Shown here: piece by piece, positions 42,855-55,800 of the stretch
Numbering within the stretch: position 1 is the first letter of the stretch
Layout of the letters: each line of letters opens with the position of its first letter
Assembly (NCBI GenBank): GCA_964036315.1
Contig: OZ038485.1
Span: 78,120,960-78,184,959 of the forward strand
DNA from: Acanthosepion esculentum
Lineage: Eukaryota > Mollusca > Cephalopoda > Sepiida > Sepiidae
DNA: 64,000 bases
Direction of reading: 5' to 3'
Notes under the pieces: model-generated
Told to the model about the DNA's origin: nothing
Databases searched by the model: none
Seen by the model: the letters and a program-made list of their open reading frames with translations, nothing else
Made by a program: the position numbers and the translations under genes

Positions 42855-43045
42855 TCCTTTAGAGAAAAATTGTTTCATTTAATATTTATCAATAAAAAAT
42901 TGTTAATATAGAGATAAATATTATTATTATATTTTTTTTTCACTGGAAAAATGGTTTATTTTCATGCTCAATAAAAAAGTGATAATATGGAGAAAAACGT
43001 GCACACGTTCATAATTCTCTATATATAAAAAAACTGTTAATATTA
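42850..43045 (+). repeat. 48-bp satellite, array 4
   Basis: Four diverged units in the same orientation as array 3. It ends about 50 bp before the exon 8 remnant. Confidence 0.65.
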
Positions 43046-43094
43046 ATTCATTTTTCCATCATGGCATAAAGTAACTCATATTGTGTCTAAATTT

Positions 43095-43330
43095 ATTGCT
43101 TATTATTTGATGTAGTTGATTCCACATGGTAAGATAATTCCCACAAAAACTATAGCAGAATTCATGTATGATATTACAAGAAAAGAAAGGCTAGCATTAT
43201 AAAGAAGTTCTGAAATGAATAGAATTGAAGAATTATTTATAAACGAGAAACTTGGTGACATGTTGGTGATGTTAATGTATTTATAACGAATAACTTTTAA
43301 CTAAATTTAACAGAAGATCTTTTAAGCAGG
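43095..43330 (-). pseudogene. Transporter pseudogene 2: exon 8 remnant
   Basis: The stretch GATTCCACATGGTAAGATAA, then GCAGAATTCATGTATGATAT and TAAAGAAGTTCTGAAATGAA, aligns with gene B exon 8 and its acceptor (52735-52860). Homology continues into intron 7 (GAATAACTTTTAACTAAATT versus 53020-53045). Substitutions and small deletions break the frame. The orientation is minus, so it belongs to the gene B side of the palindrome. Confidence 0.85.
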
Positions 43331-43699
43331 AAAAGACAAGAGGTTTTCTCTTTTCCTCGGTCTTCCCGGAAGAGCATTGATTATTTTTCTAAATGAAAAA
43401 GCAAATAATGATGTTAATGAAAATAATATATACGATAATAAAACAATAACGACGGGATCATGAAGTTACAATTCTTATTTACAAAGGTTTAAAAGGAATT
43501 TGTTTAAGACGAAATTATAAATTATATATACCTTACCTCCCAAAGCCCAACCTCTCGTTCTCGTCGTGGGAGGTGGAAACAGGTAATGCTGGCCAATGGA
43601 GCACTGGTGAAGCTGTGACTGGCTTAGCAAGTCGACAGTGGATAAAAATTGCTCATGGATTCAAAAGGAGAATTATACATTGGTGTGTAAAAAATCGAC

Positions 43700-44580
43700 A
43701 ACTACAGTGTGCGATGGATAAATTGTCATCTAAATTAGGCAGAAATTACTTATTTTAACAGATATATTTCCCAAATTACACAAAAATATCTTGTAATACT
43801 AAAGAGTAATTTTATTCAATAATATCGCCATTGCCTTGAACCACAGCCCCAAGACGAATTCAGAATCTCCTACAACTCTTCTGGAGGTCTCCTTGTTTAA
43901 GTTGGTGAATGCTACCATAAATTTTGTTTCAGTTCGTCTTTGGTATTACAAGGAGTTTTGTTGGTCTCTCGCTCAACTGCTTCTCACACATAATAATCAA
44001 GGGGTTAGAATCTGGGGAGTTAGGTGGCCAGATCTAAGGAATGATGTAATCGCAGAAATTGTCTTACAACCGTGGCTGGGTTCTCCTACTTGTATGGCAT
44101 GGTGCAGAATCCTGTTGCCAGACACGGTTCTTCCAGCAGTCACCCTCTTGATCCGGGGCAGCATTACCTCCTCAAGGCACATGATGTAGGCCTCCGTGTT
44201 GAGTCTGAGGCTCTGTGAGAAGATGAATGAGGACATAACTCGTCATCACTACTGATCACATCAAACACCATCGTAATTACTATTAGATTCATCTGACTTT
44301 CCAAATCCCCTGCACTGTCTTCAGATTGACACCCAAACATTCTGAAAGGTTTGTATTGGAGCTTCCGGTTCTAGTACCAAGTAGTACAGCATGGCGTTTC
44401 CAATTTCTGGCGGAGTAAATTGCGTCATAGTGCTTTTTTTCTCACAGACGGTGCCCGAATGGCTACTATACTGTGCAGTCGACAAAATAAAATACAAAAA
44501 AGTGCATACGCGAAATAAAAAAATATAAAATTGAAACAATTTGCCTATTAAAAGCGATTTACTCTTCATCCATTAAAAAA
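43700..44580 (-). mobile_element. Mariner-family element, second copy, decayed
   Basis: The left terminus GCGATGGATAAATTGTCAT matches 19745. The minus strand encodes LNTEAYIMCLEEVMLPRIKR, then VTAGRTVSGNRILHHAIQVG and a decayed SDN block, parallel to the copy at 19733-20575. Stops and shifts are present. Right terminus near 44555 is worn. Confidence 0.75.
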
Positions 44581-44764
44581 GTGTGAAAATTAATGGATAT
44601 TTGCCCATCTATAGTTTTCGAAAAACTCATTATCAATCCCATAGTCTTTCTGTTTCTTTGGTTTGTACCACAGCGTTTCATTAGATATATTTATACTTAT
44701 GCGGATTCGTCAAAGACACTGGAACAAAGAACGCGATATTTATGCTTAGAATGTTATCATAAAG

Positions 44765-45265
44765 AGTAATACAAATGCAGAATGACGTGTACCTGTGTTT
44801 TATAGATTACGTAAAGGCACTCGATAAAGTAAGCCACAAAGATTTGTTGGAACTGCTCAGCAACCTTGGCATATTTGGGAAGGATATTAAAATATTCAAG
44901 AACATCCACTTGCAACAAACCCTTTGCATACGGATAGAAAATGAGTTCAGCAGATATACAAAAATAGAAAGTTGTGTAAGGCAAGGATGTGCCTTTCACC
45001 GGATTTATTCAACCTATACAACGAAGCGATTCTGAGTGTTAGAACTCCTACCAGGATTCATCATACACAGAGGACACAATGTTGATAGCAGACACTGAAA
45101 AAGAAACTACAAAACCTCCTATATAAGGCAGTGAAGGAAAGCGAGAATAAGAGATTAAACTTCAGCTGCAAGAAGGCAGAAGGCATGGTTGTTCGCAAAA
45201 GGATGAGACCAATATTCTAATTAAAAATCAGAGATACCAAAATCAAATTAGTCCAAACAAAACTT
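44765..45265 (+). pseudogene. RTE-type LINE RT fragment
   Basis: Reads DVYLCFIDYVKALDKVSHKD, then LLSNLGIFGKDIKI, IRIENEFS, VRQGC followed after a shift by SPDLFNLYNEAIL, and a decayed YADDT region near 45065-45090, then CKKAEGMVV. It matches the RT of the same RTE group as the fragments at 42335 and 61381. Truncated at both ends. Confidence 0.8.
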
Positions 45266-45904
45266 AAAGGTGTAGGTGGATACCGTAGTATATAGTAATA
45301 CAAGATCGTTGACAGGCATTTTCTAAAGCAAAAATAAACTCGTCTTTCTCTTAATGCAATATTTCTAAATTCCTTGCGTATTTACATTGGCCTCCTTTCG
45401 CTTTCATCTTTAGATTGTTTCGTGACATCTTAAACTATTAACTAGTATCAAAGTCCTAAGTTTTTGTTCTAGTTGGTAATATTATCACGAGCGCAGACAA
45501 ATTGAAACACACTGAGACAGTTTATGTTCAATTAGCAATAATTCCTTCGGGTTAACCATAAATATATCGCTTCTATAGTTAAGAAGCCTTTTGTGATTCT
45601 GTCTGTGACTAGCGCGAGTTCACAAGTTTCGAAGATTGATCTTAGAAAACGATTCTCAATAGCTGACAGTTTAGATATTTCTGAGCGGATTTGGCGCTAT
45701 GCTGGACATCCATATGAAAGTTTTGATCTGATGTCGCTATTTACGAGTTTTTAAATTAATGTCTTGGTTTTGGAGCAATTTACAGTGGCAAAACAAGCTC
45801 TAGCGCAGCCTATTCTATGTTCAAATTCAACTCGCGACAGTGTCTTGACAGTTTAATATACACCACTTTACTTATAAAGCTTGGATGAACCTGTGATATG
45901 CTCT

Positions 45905-46160
45905 TCAACGGCACTGCACATTGAAATCGTCTCCCCAGGCCGATATTAACAAATCGACCATACTGAGATTTGATCATTTTGTGAGAATCTAAGGAACTTT
46001 GAAAAGAGGAAAGTATTTGGATATTCTTATAAATAATCTGAAAAGTTTGGCTCGAAATCTCCGTTCGAGTGGCAACCGGATATTTTAGCAGGACAATGAT
46101 CCCAAACATAAATCAAAACTTGTAACAAATATGAGCCAGAAAAATACAAACATTCATGTC
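45905..46160 (+). pseudogene. Tc1-like transposase fragment
   Basis: Broken frames show LDILINNLKSLARNL, a shift, then QDNDPKHKSKLVTNM at about 46097-46140, the block holding the second catalytic Asp of Tc1 transposases. Upstream parts are not readable. Confidence 0.65.
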
Positions 46161-48430
46161 TGATTTTTTATTTCCCTTTCAAACTGATATTGTACAATCT
46201 AGCAATCGTGCTAAAATGGTTTCAGTTCTATAAACCTAAATTCATGGTACCTAATAAATGTCCTGTATATTAGCGGTTGCAGTGGATTGGTGATGTTAGT
46301 ACGAAGCTTATTAAACAAATCTCTGCTTGTGTGAAATGTAGAACTAGTCAACGGTTGGAAATGAGAATAAGTCGACATGTGCCGGCTAGTATTCGTAAAA
46401 GTCAATTCACTAACTTACAGAGGTATGTCAATACGTCCAATTATGCGATTGAGAACATCGTAACCGCCAGTGTTCTCTGTCCTGTCATAAAGAGATGTTC
46501 TAATTTGTGAGTCAGGTAAATTCGGTCAGTCATTTAAAGTTTTAGAAAAATATATATTAAGTTTTGACAGCTCACCCACTGTAAACTGTTCAAACTCTCA
46601 TTAGCAAGAACATCATTACAGATCAAACACTGAAACCTTGTATTTTCCATTAGACTCCACCCAGTTCATAAAACCATATTGCAAGTATTCTTCACTGTAA
46701 AGTCTTGTTACGTTTATCTTATTAGGTGTCTCAAAAGAAGTTAACGTTTGCTTGTTAAGGCTATAATATGTTGTTGTTCCTCCTGTTCCTTCATTGTTCT
46801 TCTTTTTTCGAATGATATAATGATCCATCATTCGGGTTGTTTCTCAAATATTCAAATAGCAAAAATTAAAAGTATTACAGGTACAAGTTAAAAAGAAAAC
46901 AAACTAGCTGTTCTTAAACTTTGCCGAAACAATAGGGAACTGATCAAAATTTCTGACACTTCAAATGAACACAATACATCATCTTTGCTACCACAGAAAG
47001 AATCTACCGGTGCTTGACTTCGATACTGAGTCGCAAATTCACTTTTAGCCCTGACTTCAGATGCAACTGAAGTATTCAACAGTTTTAACGGTGGCTTTCA
47101 GATCTGAATATTATTTGCCTGTGATTTTGATTAGGTTAAGTTATACTCATCTAGAAATATCATAAGATGAATATTTAAGATCAAATAATGATTAATATTA
47201 GTTTTATGTTAAAACAGTCTAGAAAACTTTAAACTCATTTTTGCATATGTTTGAGTTTAAGCTGAGTTATAATGAAGCCGAAAGTGCAAGAATTCTAATT
47301 TTGGCATTTGAGCCCAAATTCCATGGGGAGAGAATAAGATTTGTATTTAAATTTTTAAATAGAGTCTATTTGTAAAATTCAAGAGACGTTGGTAGTCTAA
47401 AGAATTGTCAATGAAAACTTGAAATTCGGAATAGAAAATGATCCCAAAACTTCAATTAGAAAAATTTCAGTAAACATTTATGTATGAAATGAAACTGTTT
47501 CGAATAATGTAAAAATAATTGAAAATTAAAAAATCTCAACAAATGCCTTCCATTTTAACGAGAAAAGGAAAGTATTTAAATATGACATGATCTAAACCCT
47601 ATTGTCGTGTGTGATTTGGAAAGGAAATTAAGAAATAAATCCCAAGAACATGTTGGAATTAGAAATGTTTCGAAAAGAAGAATTAAGTAAAATTTCCGTC
47701 AAAAACTGTTTGGATTAATACTCTAAGGATATAGCGCGTTTCCACACGAATTAAAGCTTAGCGAGCTAGTCTGGGTGAACATTACTACAGAATTCGATCC
47801 TCACTAGGTGTCCCATACTTGTATCATTATGTCATTTTAATAAATGACAACTGCCTTGAATGGTTGGCGACAGTCGTTAAAGAAAAAAGGATTAATTATA
47901 GATTACTGATGTGTGTCGTTTTGTTCCCGTGTTTTCCAAATACTCTTACAAAATCCTTTCAGTAATAAACATATTTACTTCCTATTTTGTGAGTTTCAGT
48001 GTCTACATTGGATTTTAATTGCGAATAAATTTAAACTTAATAGAGCACAAAAATAAGTTACATTTTTCATACTGTATGTGAAGATGATGAGACAACGTAG
48101 AAAATTTATTAACGACGCGTTACATTGATTACATTGCATTACCTTATCACCTACAATATCCAGATTCAAGAAAGTGTCTATCCGCCTGTTTGTTTGTTTT
48201 ATCTATATCTAAGGTAACCTAATTTAATAAATTTTCCACTTAGTCTCATCTTCACTTTTGTTTCGGATACTATTATACATCCTACAAACATATATAATTT
48301 ATATATTCTCGTGTAAGTTAACTTGTTTTTTACGCTGTTTTTATGCAATTTGTGATATAACTAGTAGTATTTATTAAACAAGCGTGTCAAAAAGGAATAA
48401 TTCAGATAAGACGGCCTGCATACGGATAGT
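46161..48430. other. Spacer DNA, little recognised
   Basis: Apart from a SINE-like block at 47745-47850 and a short repeat TTTCGGATACTATTATACAT near 48258 shared with 36110, I see no gene, RT or transposase here. Exons 4-7 of pseudogene 2 were looked for on the minus strand and not found. Confidence 0.45.
47745..47850 (+). mobile_element. tRNA-like SINE fragment
   Basis: AGAATTCGATCCTCACTAGG matches the B box block of the copies at 12680-12700 and 57600-57620. The upstream AGCGAGCTAGTCTGGG is a worn A box side. Confidence 0.4.
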
Positions 48431-48439
48431 AAAGGAATT

Positions 48440-48675
48440 GTGTAGTGTATATTGAGGGTAAGAGAGATAGTGGATAGCAGCGAACCACATACCTGACGAA
48501 CTTGTGCGATTGGACGATGGAACGGCGGATGGGACCCTTAGCAAGAGCGTCACTAATTCTGTGAGTGATGGTAGTTAGGACGTCGGCTGTGGATCTAACC
48601 GATAGAAATCCATACTGCTCGTCGCTGAAGAGGTTGTTCTTTTTTAGGTGATCGACGACCTTCTTAATGAGTATT
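48440..48675 (-). pseudogene. LINE RT N-terminal fragment
   Basis: Minus-strand frame: VVDHLKKNNLFSDEQYGFLS, then RSTADVLTTITHRISDALAK. This is the block at the start of the APE-type LINE reverse transcriptase. It abuts the inverted intron fragment of pseudogene 2. Confidence 0.75.
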
Positions 48676-48968
48676 AAATGAATGTCTCTTGAACTCAGAT
48701 ATTAATCTTATTGCATGTTTTTTCTATTATAATTATCAAAACACGCGCAAACATTCTAATTTAAAATTGAATTTCTCACTGTTTTTCTTCTTTTAATTTC
48801 TTTTAATCGTGTACACAAATAATGATTTACATCAATTTACAATTAATGTTTCTAATGAAAACTGACTCTTTTATTTCTTTTTTAATGATTATAATGAAGA
48901 CAGACTGACAGCGATTATCACGAAAATACGTTGGAATTCAGTCGTTGATACGCTCTGATTGTTACATA
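48676..48968 (-). pseudogene. Transporter pseudogene 2: intron 3 remnant
   Basis: The reverse complement matches 36880-37220 of pseudogene 1 (GTATTTTCGTGATAATCG, GATGTAAATCATTATTTGT, GAGAAATTCAATTTT, GTTCAAGAGACATT). No exon sequence remains here. It is the inner part of the palindrome's right arm. The 47-bp tandem doubling of the left arm is not present here. Confidence 0.8.
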
Positions 48969-49004
48969 ATAGTTTGAAAGACTATAATTCTTTAGAGAAG
49001 TGTA

Positions 49005-49556
49005 TTGCTGCTCCGACTTCCTGTTGTTGACTTTTGAGGTTAGATACAAGGCAAAACAAAGGACTACGATTTTGATTGACTGAGCCAGCGTGAGATAGAA
49101 AAAGTGTTTCTGGGTGTCGAGTCTAAACCGTCAAGCAATGTAGACGCGTTTTCCTTCCGTGTCTGAAAACTGTTCCCCACTGGAGTTAGAAGATGTATAC
49201 GTCGACGTTAATAAAACCAAACCGACTTCCAAACAGAAGAAAACCAGAAAAGTGAGAGAAGATACAACAATATCAGTGAACTGGAGCCGTTGACTCCCAC
49301 CAGGGAGATATGCAACATAGACATATTTAGGGCAGTGACCAGAACCTCCCAGAATGAGGGGACCGCAGAATGAGGGAGACGCAGAATGAGGGGGACGCAG
49401 AATGGGGGGACGCGGAAATAGGTTACAACATCACGTAGTAATGTTCGAAGAAAAGTTTCAGAGGAGATTTCAACAAGATAATATGAAAAAAAAGAAAAAT
49501 GTTATTATGACGTAAGGATAGAAAAAAGAAAAACTAAGTACTATGTTTTATCGCTC

Positions 49557-49595
<39 letters not shown>

Positions 49596-50925
49596 TCTTA
49601 GCAACAAACCGAAATAGGAAGTAATGAGGAAAATGAAGAAAAAAGTAAAAACAAAACAAAACAGTAAGCGAACAGGGTTTGATGGACAGATAAAAGGACA
49701 AGTAGGAAAAAGAAAGAATGAAAGGACACAATGAACACCCACACTCACGCATACACACTGATGAGACAATGTCAATTTGGTTGAAACATTTTATTGAAAA
49801 ACTGATTTTTTTTTACAAAGGTTTAGAACCATGTGCGAAAATCTATTGTTGATTTTGATTGGCACTCTGTAATGTTGTATGTCTGACAGTCTGTGGCCAC
49901 GTGGAGGCTTGAATTCGCATAAGTAACGCAATGGAAAATTGTTTTAAAAAAGAAAGAATGACGGCATTTTGTGATGGGGCATTCCCAGTGTTATTTCTGT
50001 GAACTGTTAATAAGTTGAACATTTTTGTGACTATGGTTTAGTATGCATTGAAATGTTTTAAGTTTAGAATTATTTTCTTAATCGTAATTAATTGACAAAG
50101 AATTGTTTTGTTAATTTTTGTAACAGAGCGTGCAATTCTTTTTCTTATTTTAAGATCCGTATGTGTCCTTTTGCCTTCATTGGTTGAAGAATTAAGTTCT
50201 TAATTGGTGAAGTTAATTTTTGTAGAAAAATTAAGTTAATTAAAATGATGTTAATTAATTAGTTGTGGGAATAAGTAGATTTGTCCTGCATAGTTTCGGA
50301 TTTCCGAATATGTTTTGGGTCTGTGTCCTGAGTGGGTGGGAAATTGTCAAACCTGGCTATGTAAATAGGGGAACAATGTTGATGAGAATGGGAGCTTTAC
50401 GCTATGAAGTATTCAGAATAGAATGGATATACCTTAAGATACCCACGGGGCCTACGGGTGGCCCTGACGACCAAAAAAGAATTGATCAAGTGGCTTGTGG
50501 GATGCCAAGTCACGTTAGACGACTAAGAGAAGAAAACCCTTGTAACTACGGTAGAGCCAGTTATGGATTATTTAGAAGGTGCTGAGCGGGTGTGGTTGTT
50601 TTTCCCGTGGTGGGCAGCCAAGGGCAGAAGGAATTGGAGATGGTGCGAGTTGGATTTTGGCACACAGAGGCAGATGGTTAATAATAGAGATTATAGAATA
50701 TTAATGGTGGTGAATTTGTGAAGACTTGTTTAAGTAAACTTGGTAATACACAAATAAGAAAGTAATTAAGTAGTTGTGGTTGAATAAATAGGGTGATAAT
50801 GGAACGTCTGTGTTGTGTCATTGTGAGTAGGAAATAAGTGTGGATCATAGTATATTTAAAGTGTAAAATATAGGTGGCAAGGACGTGGATCAGTTATGGG
50901 AAAGGTTGACACTGTGGCTTGGGGC
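49005..50925 (+). repeat. Dispersed 2.1 kb repeat R, copy 2
   Basis: Same order of landmarks as copy 1 at 6610-8690, without the insertion at 8245-8496. It contains four tandem units of GCAGAATGAGGGGGAC at about 49360-49425 and a CA tract at 49557-49596. It ends where Penelope-like RT sequence begins. Confidence 0.65.
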
Positions 50926-50929
50926 TTCC

Positions 50930-51215
50930 ACATCGAAGACCACAGAATATACCGTGATGATGGACTGACCGAATGAGGGATGATGGTACTGGACAATAAA
51001 AGAAATAACAATTCCATCAGGAAAAAGCTACACAAGATGTTTAAAGATTTGGATTTCGACATCACAGTGGGGATCAACAGGAAAGTATTCCATTTTTTGG
51101 ACATATAACTAAACCTGTTGACTGAAACCATCTCACCTTTCATAAAATCTAATACTGCTTTGAGATATGTAAATACGGCATTCAACCACCCGTCAAGTGT
51201 GATTAGACATATCCA
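50930..51215 (+). pseudogene. Reverse transcriptase fragment, Penelope-like or related
   Basis: Reads IEDHRIYRDDGLTE, where Y-DD of the RT core is preserved, then RKKLHKMFKDLDFDITVGI, FLDI and a stretch ending NHPSSVIRHI. FLDI and NHPPSV-like blocks occur in Penelope-like and related YR/GIY-associated RTs. It is on the opposite strand from the copy at 51240-52370, so it is a separate insertion. Confidence 0.55.
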
Positions 51216-51239
51216 GTTTTTGTGAAAAAATTCTTAAAA

Positions 51240-52370
51240 TGAAAAAAAGAAAATATATGTATATGCATTATGGGGCATAACGTCAGGCTAGTTCATATAT
51301 TTCTTCTATGTTTTTTTAAATTTTTTTTTTAATTAAGATAGAAATATCATCCACATATCTTAGGTAGATAGAAGGTTTTTCAGTGGTGTTAGATATCTTA
51401 TTTTCAAAGTTAGCCATGTAGAAGTTACTAAATGTTGGTCACACCATCTCGTTGTACGTAAATGTTATTTTGGTGGTCATAGAAGGGAACCTCAGTATTA
51501 CAAGTTAAAAGTAGTTTCCGTAATATGTTAGGTCTAATAATTAATGGATTGTTGTAAATATTGTTTATAATTATATCAACCGTTTTTCTAACTGGGACAT
51601 TGGTAAATAAATTTTCAGCATTAAGTTAAGCTATGGTTTCATTATAAGCTTTTTGTGTTTTTAAGATTTGAGTTGATTTAATACTGTTTACTAGGTATGT
51701 ATGATGTAATGAGTTGGTTGATGATTTTGGTTAATTGGTAAACTGGAGTGGGGATTGGGAAATGATGGGACGGAGAGGGAATTTAGGCTTGTGTATTTTT
51801 ATACTTCCATACATGTATCCTGGTTTGTAGTCTCCGATTATTTGGGGGAGTTGTCCTGTTTTAATTTCAGTTGGTTAGTAGGATTTTTGTTGACGTTTTA
51901 AAATTTGGTATGATCGTCGTGTATTTTCTGTAATTTTGTATTATAATCGGATTTATTTAATTATTGGCTTTTTTTATAGTTATATGAGACTGATTACGTA
52001 ATTCCTTGGCAGTGATTTTTAATTGTTTTGTTAGGAGCTTGGAAGAGTTATTCCCCTTGTTCTGTCTGTTTTTATTCCCTCGGTTTTCGGAGGTCATGTA
52101 TGTGTTTTAATTAATTGTTGTTCGTTAAGTTTTTGTATATAACATTTCAATTGCAGTTTTTTCAAGCTATTGTATTGTTTGTAAAGATGACAGGTCCAAG
52201 TTGTAATAATTCCTTTTGGTGTTCTGTTAATTCGGGGTTAGGGATGTTAACGAATTTATCTTTATTATTTGGGAGATGAATAGATTCTTTACAGTATTAT
52301 TAAAATTTTTTGAAATTATTTAAAAATTTAAAATTTATCTATTGTACTTATGGAAGTTGTTGCAAAATAA
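51240..52370 (-). pseudogene. Penelope-like element RT, decayed
   Basis: Minus-strand blocks: NPELTEHQKELLQLGPV (about 52245-52195), PQIIGDYKPGYMYGSIKIHK, then FPLRPIIS (about 51855-51770), NAENLFTNVPV (about 51630-51595) and NIIINNIYNNPLIIRPNIL followed by LLTCNTEVPFYDHQN. The stretch ending in a Y-DD-like VDIF-related region near 51335 is damaged. GIY-YIG domain not visible. Family call rests on the KIHK...RPIIS block. Confidence 0.7.
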
Positions 52371-52467
52371 GAGTTTCAATTTAAGAGAGCTGACTGGAAA
52401 TTGGTAGAAATGCAAAATGGTATTAAATGATTGTTAAATGCACTTCAATACGTTTCTGATACATTCG

Positions 52468-52469
<2 letters not shown>

Positions 52470-52536
<67 letters not shown>

Positions 52537-52590
52537 TATATATATATGCATATATATATATATATATGTGTGTGTGTGCGCGCGCGCTGT
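52470..52590. repeat. (TA)n-(TG)n microsatellite at the gene B 3' flank
   Basis: A TA run with two ATGCAT interruptions, then TG and CG repeats. It marks the outer end of the A/B homology on this side, as the cluster at 35915 does on the other. Confidence 0.95.
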
Positions 52591-52703
52591 ATGTGCTTGT
52601 AGGATGTATAATAGTATTCTAAAAATTGAGCTCGTTTTTGACTAAATCATTCGATTTTACATCATGATATAAATTGACGTATAGTTATCTAAATTTAACA
52701 ACT

Positions 52704-52837
52704 TTATTGTCTATTGATAAATTTTCCTTTCTTTTGTCCATAGATGATTCCACATGATAAGATGGCTGCCAGGAAGGCAATAGCTGAATCCGTGTAGAAG
52801 ATTACTGGAAAAGAACGGGTGGCATCATAAAGAAGTC
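52704..52837 (-). CDS. Gene B exon 8 and stop
   Basis: GLLYDATRSFPVIFYTDS, helix 12 and the basic C-terminus GQKKGKFINRQ. AATAAA overlaps the TAA stop as in gene A. Confidence 0.92.
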
Positions 52838-55800
52838 CTGAAATGAATAGAATTGGTGGATTATTTTTTAATAAACGGGACACAGAAAGCAAGCAAATAA
52901 TTTACTACTAGTTATAGTTATTTAGAAAAAGTAGATAATAGCGTGTGTAATGAAAATTATCTCAGCTCAATCCCGAAAGCGAAAACTGTTGACTTGGTTT
53001 TCGAAGTTAATGTCATTAAAACGAATCACTTCTAACTAAAATTTATAAGATCTTGTACCTAAAATTCAATTAAAAAAATTAGATTACGGAGAATATTTTC
53101 CTAAATTTTTAAATGAATATATAAAAAGACGATCACGTTATATTCCCCGTAAAATTTTATAGATATGTCCACTGTAAAAAAAATCAGATAAACTTCCGTC
53201 TGTCATTCAAGCCGTTATCTTGTCAACACCTTAAATAGACATCTATCGCCCTGTTAAAAATGCATTTTTGCGATATTCTAAACTTAACGTAAATAATATT
53301 TGTTTCAAATCAGATTAATTAAATTTTAAATCAGCTAATACTCCTCAAAAATTTTCGGTACAGTATATTTTATTTTTGAAATATATTTTACTAAAGAAAA
53401 TTACATTGTAATTAAAGATAGCTAAAAATAACTGAATTAAGCTATTTTTTGCAATTTCAAAACGAACTCCTTTCAACCAATTTAAATTTATCTTGAAATA
53501 CAGCAAAATATTTTGCTTATTGGAAATATTACATTTAATCTATTACCTTGAAAGTAAAACTAAATTAAAAGCTTCAAGACAAGATTTTTCATTTTTCAAA
53601 ATTCATCTTAAACCTTAGGTAAGGCGTTTCTGTAGTGGGAGGTAAATAAAACAATGTAAAATTTGAAAATAATATTGTGAGGAAATCATAATGGTCTCCG
53701 AATTTTTTGTGTTGTTTTTGTCTTGACTAAAACTTTTCAAGTTTTCTTAGATGACCAATCCGTAAGGAAAGAGCGTTGTCTCTTTTAACGGGAAAAAGTG
53801 GCAAACATAACGAATGACTCGGTTCATTCCACGTTTTGAACATTTACATGGAGGTTTTTGAAAAGTTCAGTCGCCACCCAGTTGAAACTTTTTATCCGGC
53901 TTAAGTTGGGGGATGACGCTTTTATTTTTTGGATGATCAGTTCGAGTTGCATCATGGGAATTCACATAAATCATTTAAATTCTGAAGGCGCATAGAAATA
54001 ACAAAAGGCATTGAAAGAATATCTTTAGAAAATCCAAGTTTCAAGCTGATTTCATATAAATTATCTAGAACAATTTTATGACTGAGAAGCAATATGTAGT
54101 TTTATCTCCATTACAAAATTAGAGATAGCTGCTTTAATGTAATTACATAAATTTGTCATGCACAAATGCGGAAAGTTTTGTATTTTGGGGTCAGATATTT
54201 TTCTCAACATTGTGCTAACTTTGTGTGTAAACATTTTCCGATATCAGGTCAAATACAAGCTCGATTCCTGTCAGAGAACGCATATTTTCTACGAAATTTC
54301 TGAAATATTCAGGCCGGTAAATGTAATTAATACTGTTTAAATAAAAAACAGAGCATTTACTTAAATAAATTGAATCTATAAAAATAACGTATCAGCAGAA
54401 AATATATTAAATAATTGTCGGACTTAATCCATTTTGTAATATATATATATATACTCTAAACAAAATGTGAGGTTTTTAATTGAAATTCTAATTGCTATTC
54501 TCTCGCACGTTTTCTGATATTCATTTTTGTATATAAAATTGATATTTAATTTTAATTTTAAACCTTCTAGTTTGGGAAGTATTGCCATAGAGTAAAAGTA
54601 GTTATATTAATCGTCAAGATTTGCTCCATTCTAGTGACCTTATGCCAGACTATTTAATAAATATATGCAGATAATGTAGACAACTTTTGATCCTGTGTTC
54701 TGATAGTTGTTGTTCGGAAGTGAAGCTGTGTCAATAAAAATATAAAAATGGGCCGACAGAACGTACCACTGAGAATGGGGTATACGATATAGCCAACTCC
54801 AACGAGAATTGATATAATGCTATATGCTTCGGACATTTTCTCAATTCCAAGAACTAATGCAATGAGTACAATACGAAGCGAGATTCCGGAGCCTACAGTG
54901 GAAGATAAAAAATAAGACAAAAATATGATTAGTACAAGTAGATTAGATTAAACCAATTAGTCTTCGCAAAATTGACTCTAGATTTATATATTCTTACTTT
55001 TAGCGTTTTTACTTTAGCTCTTGACATTTAATTAAGGTTAACTTACAAGAGGCCATGTTATGGAGAGGAATCAATCTCATTAAGCGAGACGATGATATGC
55101 TAAAAGAGAAACCATGAAAAATCATAGATTGAAATCATGCAATAAATCTTTGGTGATAGGTATTAAAACAGTTACAAAAATCGTTGTAGTTGGGGTACAA
55201 GTGGTGATAAAAGGAATTGGCAACAATTCTATCGATTAAATACGAAACCCATAAAAGACCGAATTGGTCATGAATTAGCAGAGTGAAAATGCTACGTCAA
55301 TATTGTAACTTTTGTATATGCATTTATGTTTGCTAGGTTTTGGCAAAAACGTGCTGTACAAAAAGAGAAGGTCAAGAATTGGTTTGTCCGTTTCCACATT
55401 TCGAAATTAATCTTAATTCTTGCTTCTCTGACATGGCCGAAGAAAAGTGAGAATAGATTATCTCGAATTCCGTGGAATAATTATGCGGGATATTACAGTT
55501 TTCCTTCCGTTTTCGCCGTTCTCATATTCACAAATTCAAGTATATTTTTTACGGGTGCAAAACTGTCATAAGAAAGGCATCCCAATAGATTCTGTTATAA
55601 TAAGTAAAGGGGTATGGTCCTTACATACTCCTTTTAAGTAACGGAATAGTGGTGAAAGAAAAAGCTATAACAAGGTGTTAAACGCCGATAAAACGGCACT
55701 GTTTTGGAAGAAAATACCTCAAAGTACTTACGTCATTTACGAGAAAGCATCAGGCTATAATATGGGAATAGAGATGGTGACAATGTAGATCGTCATTATG

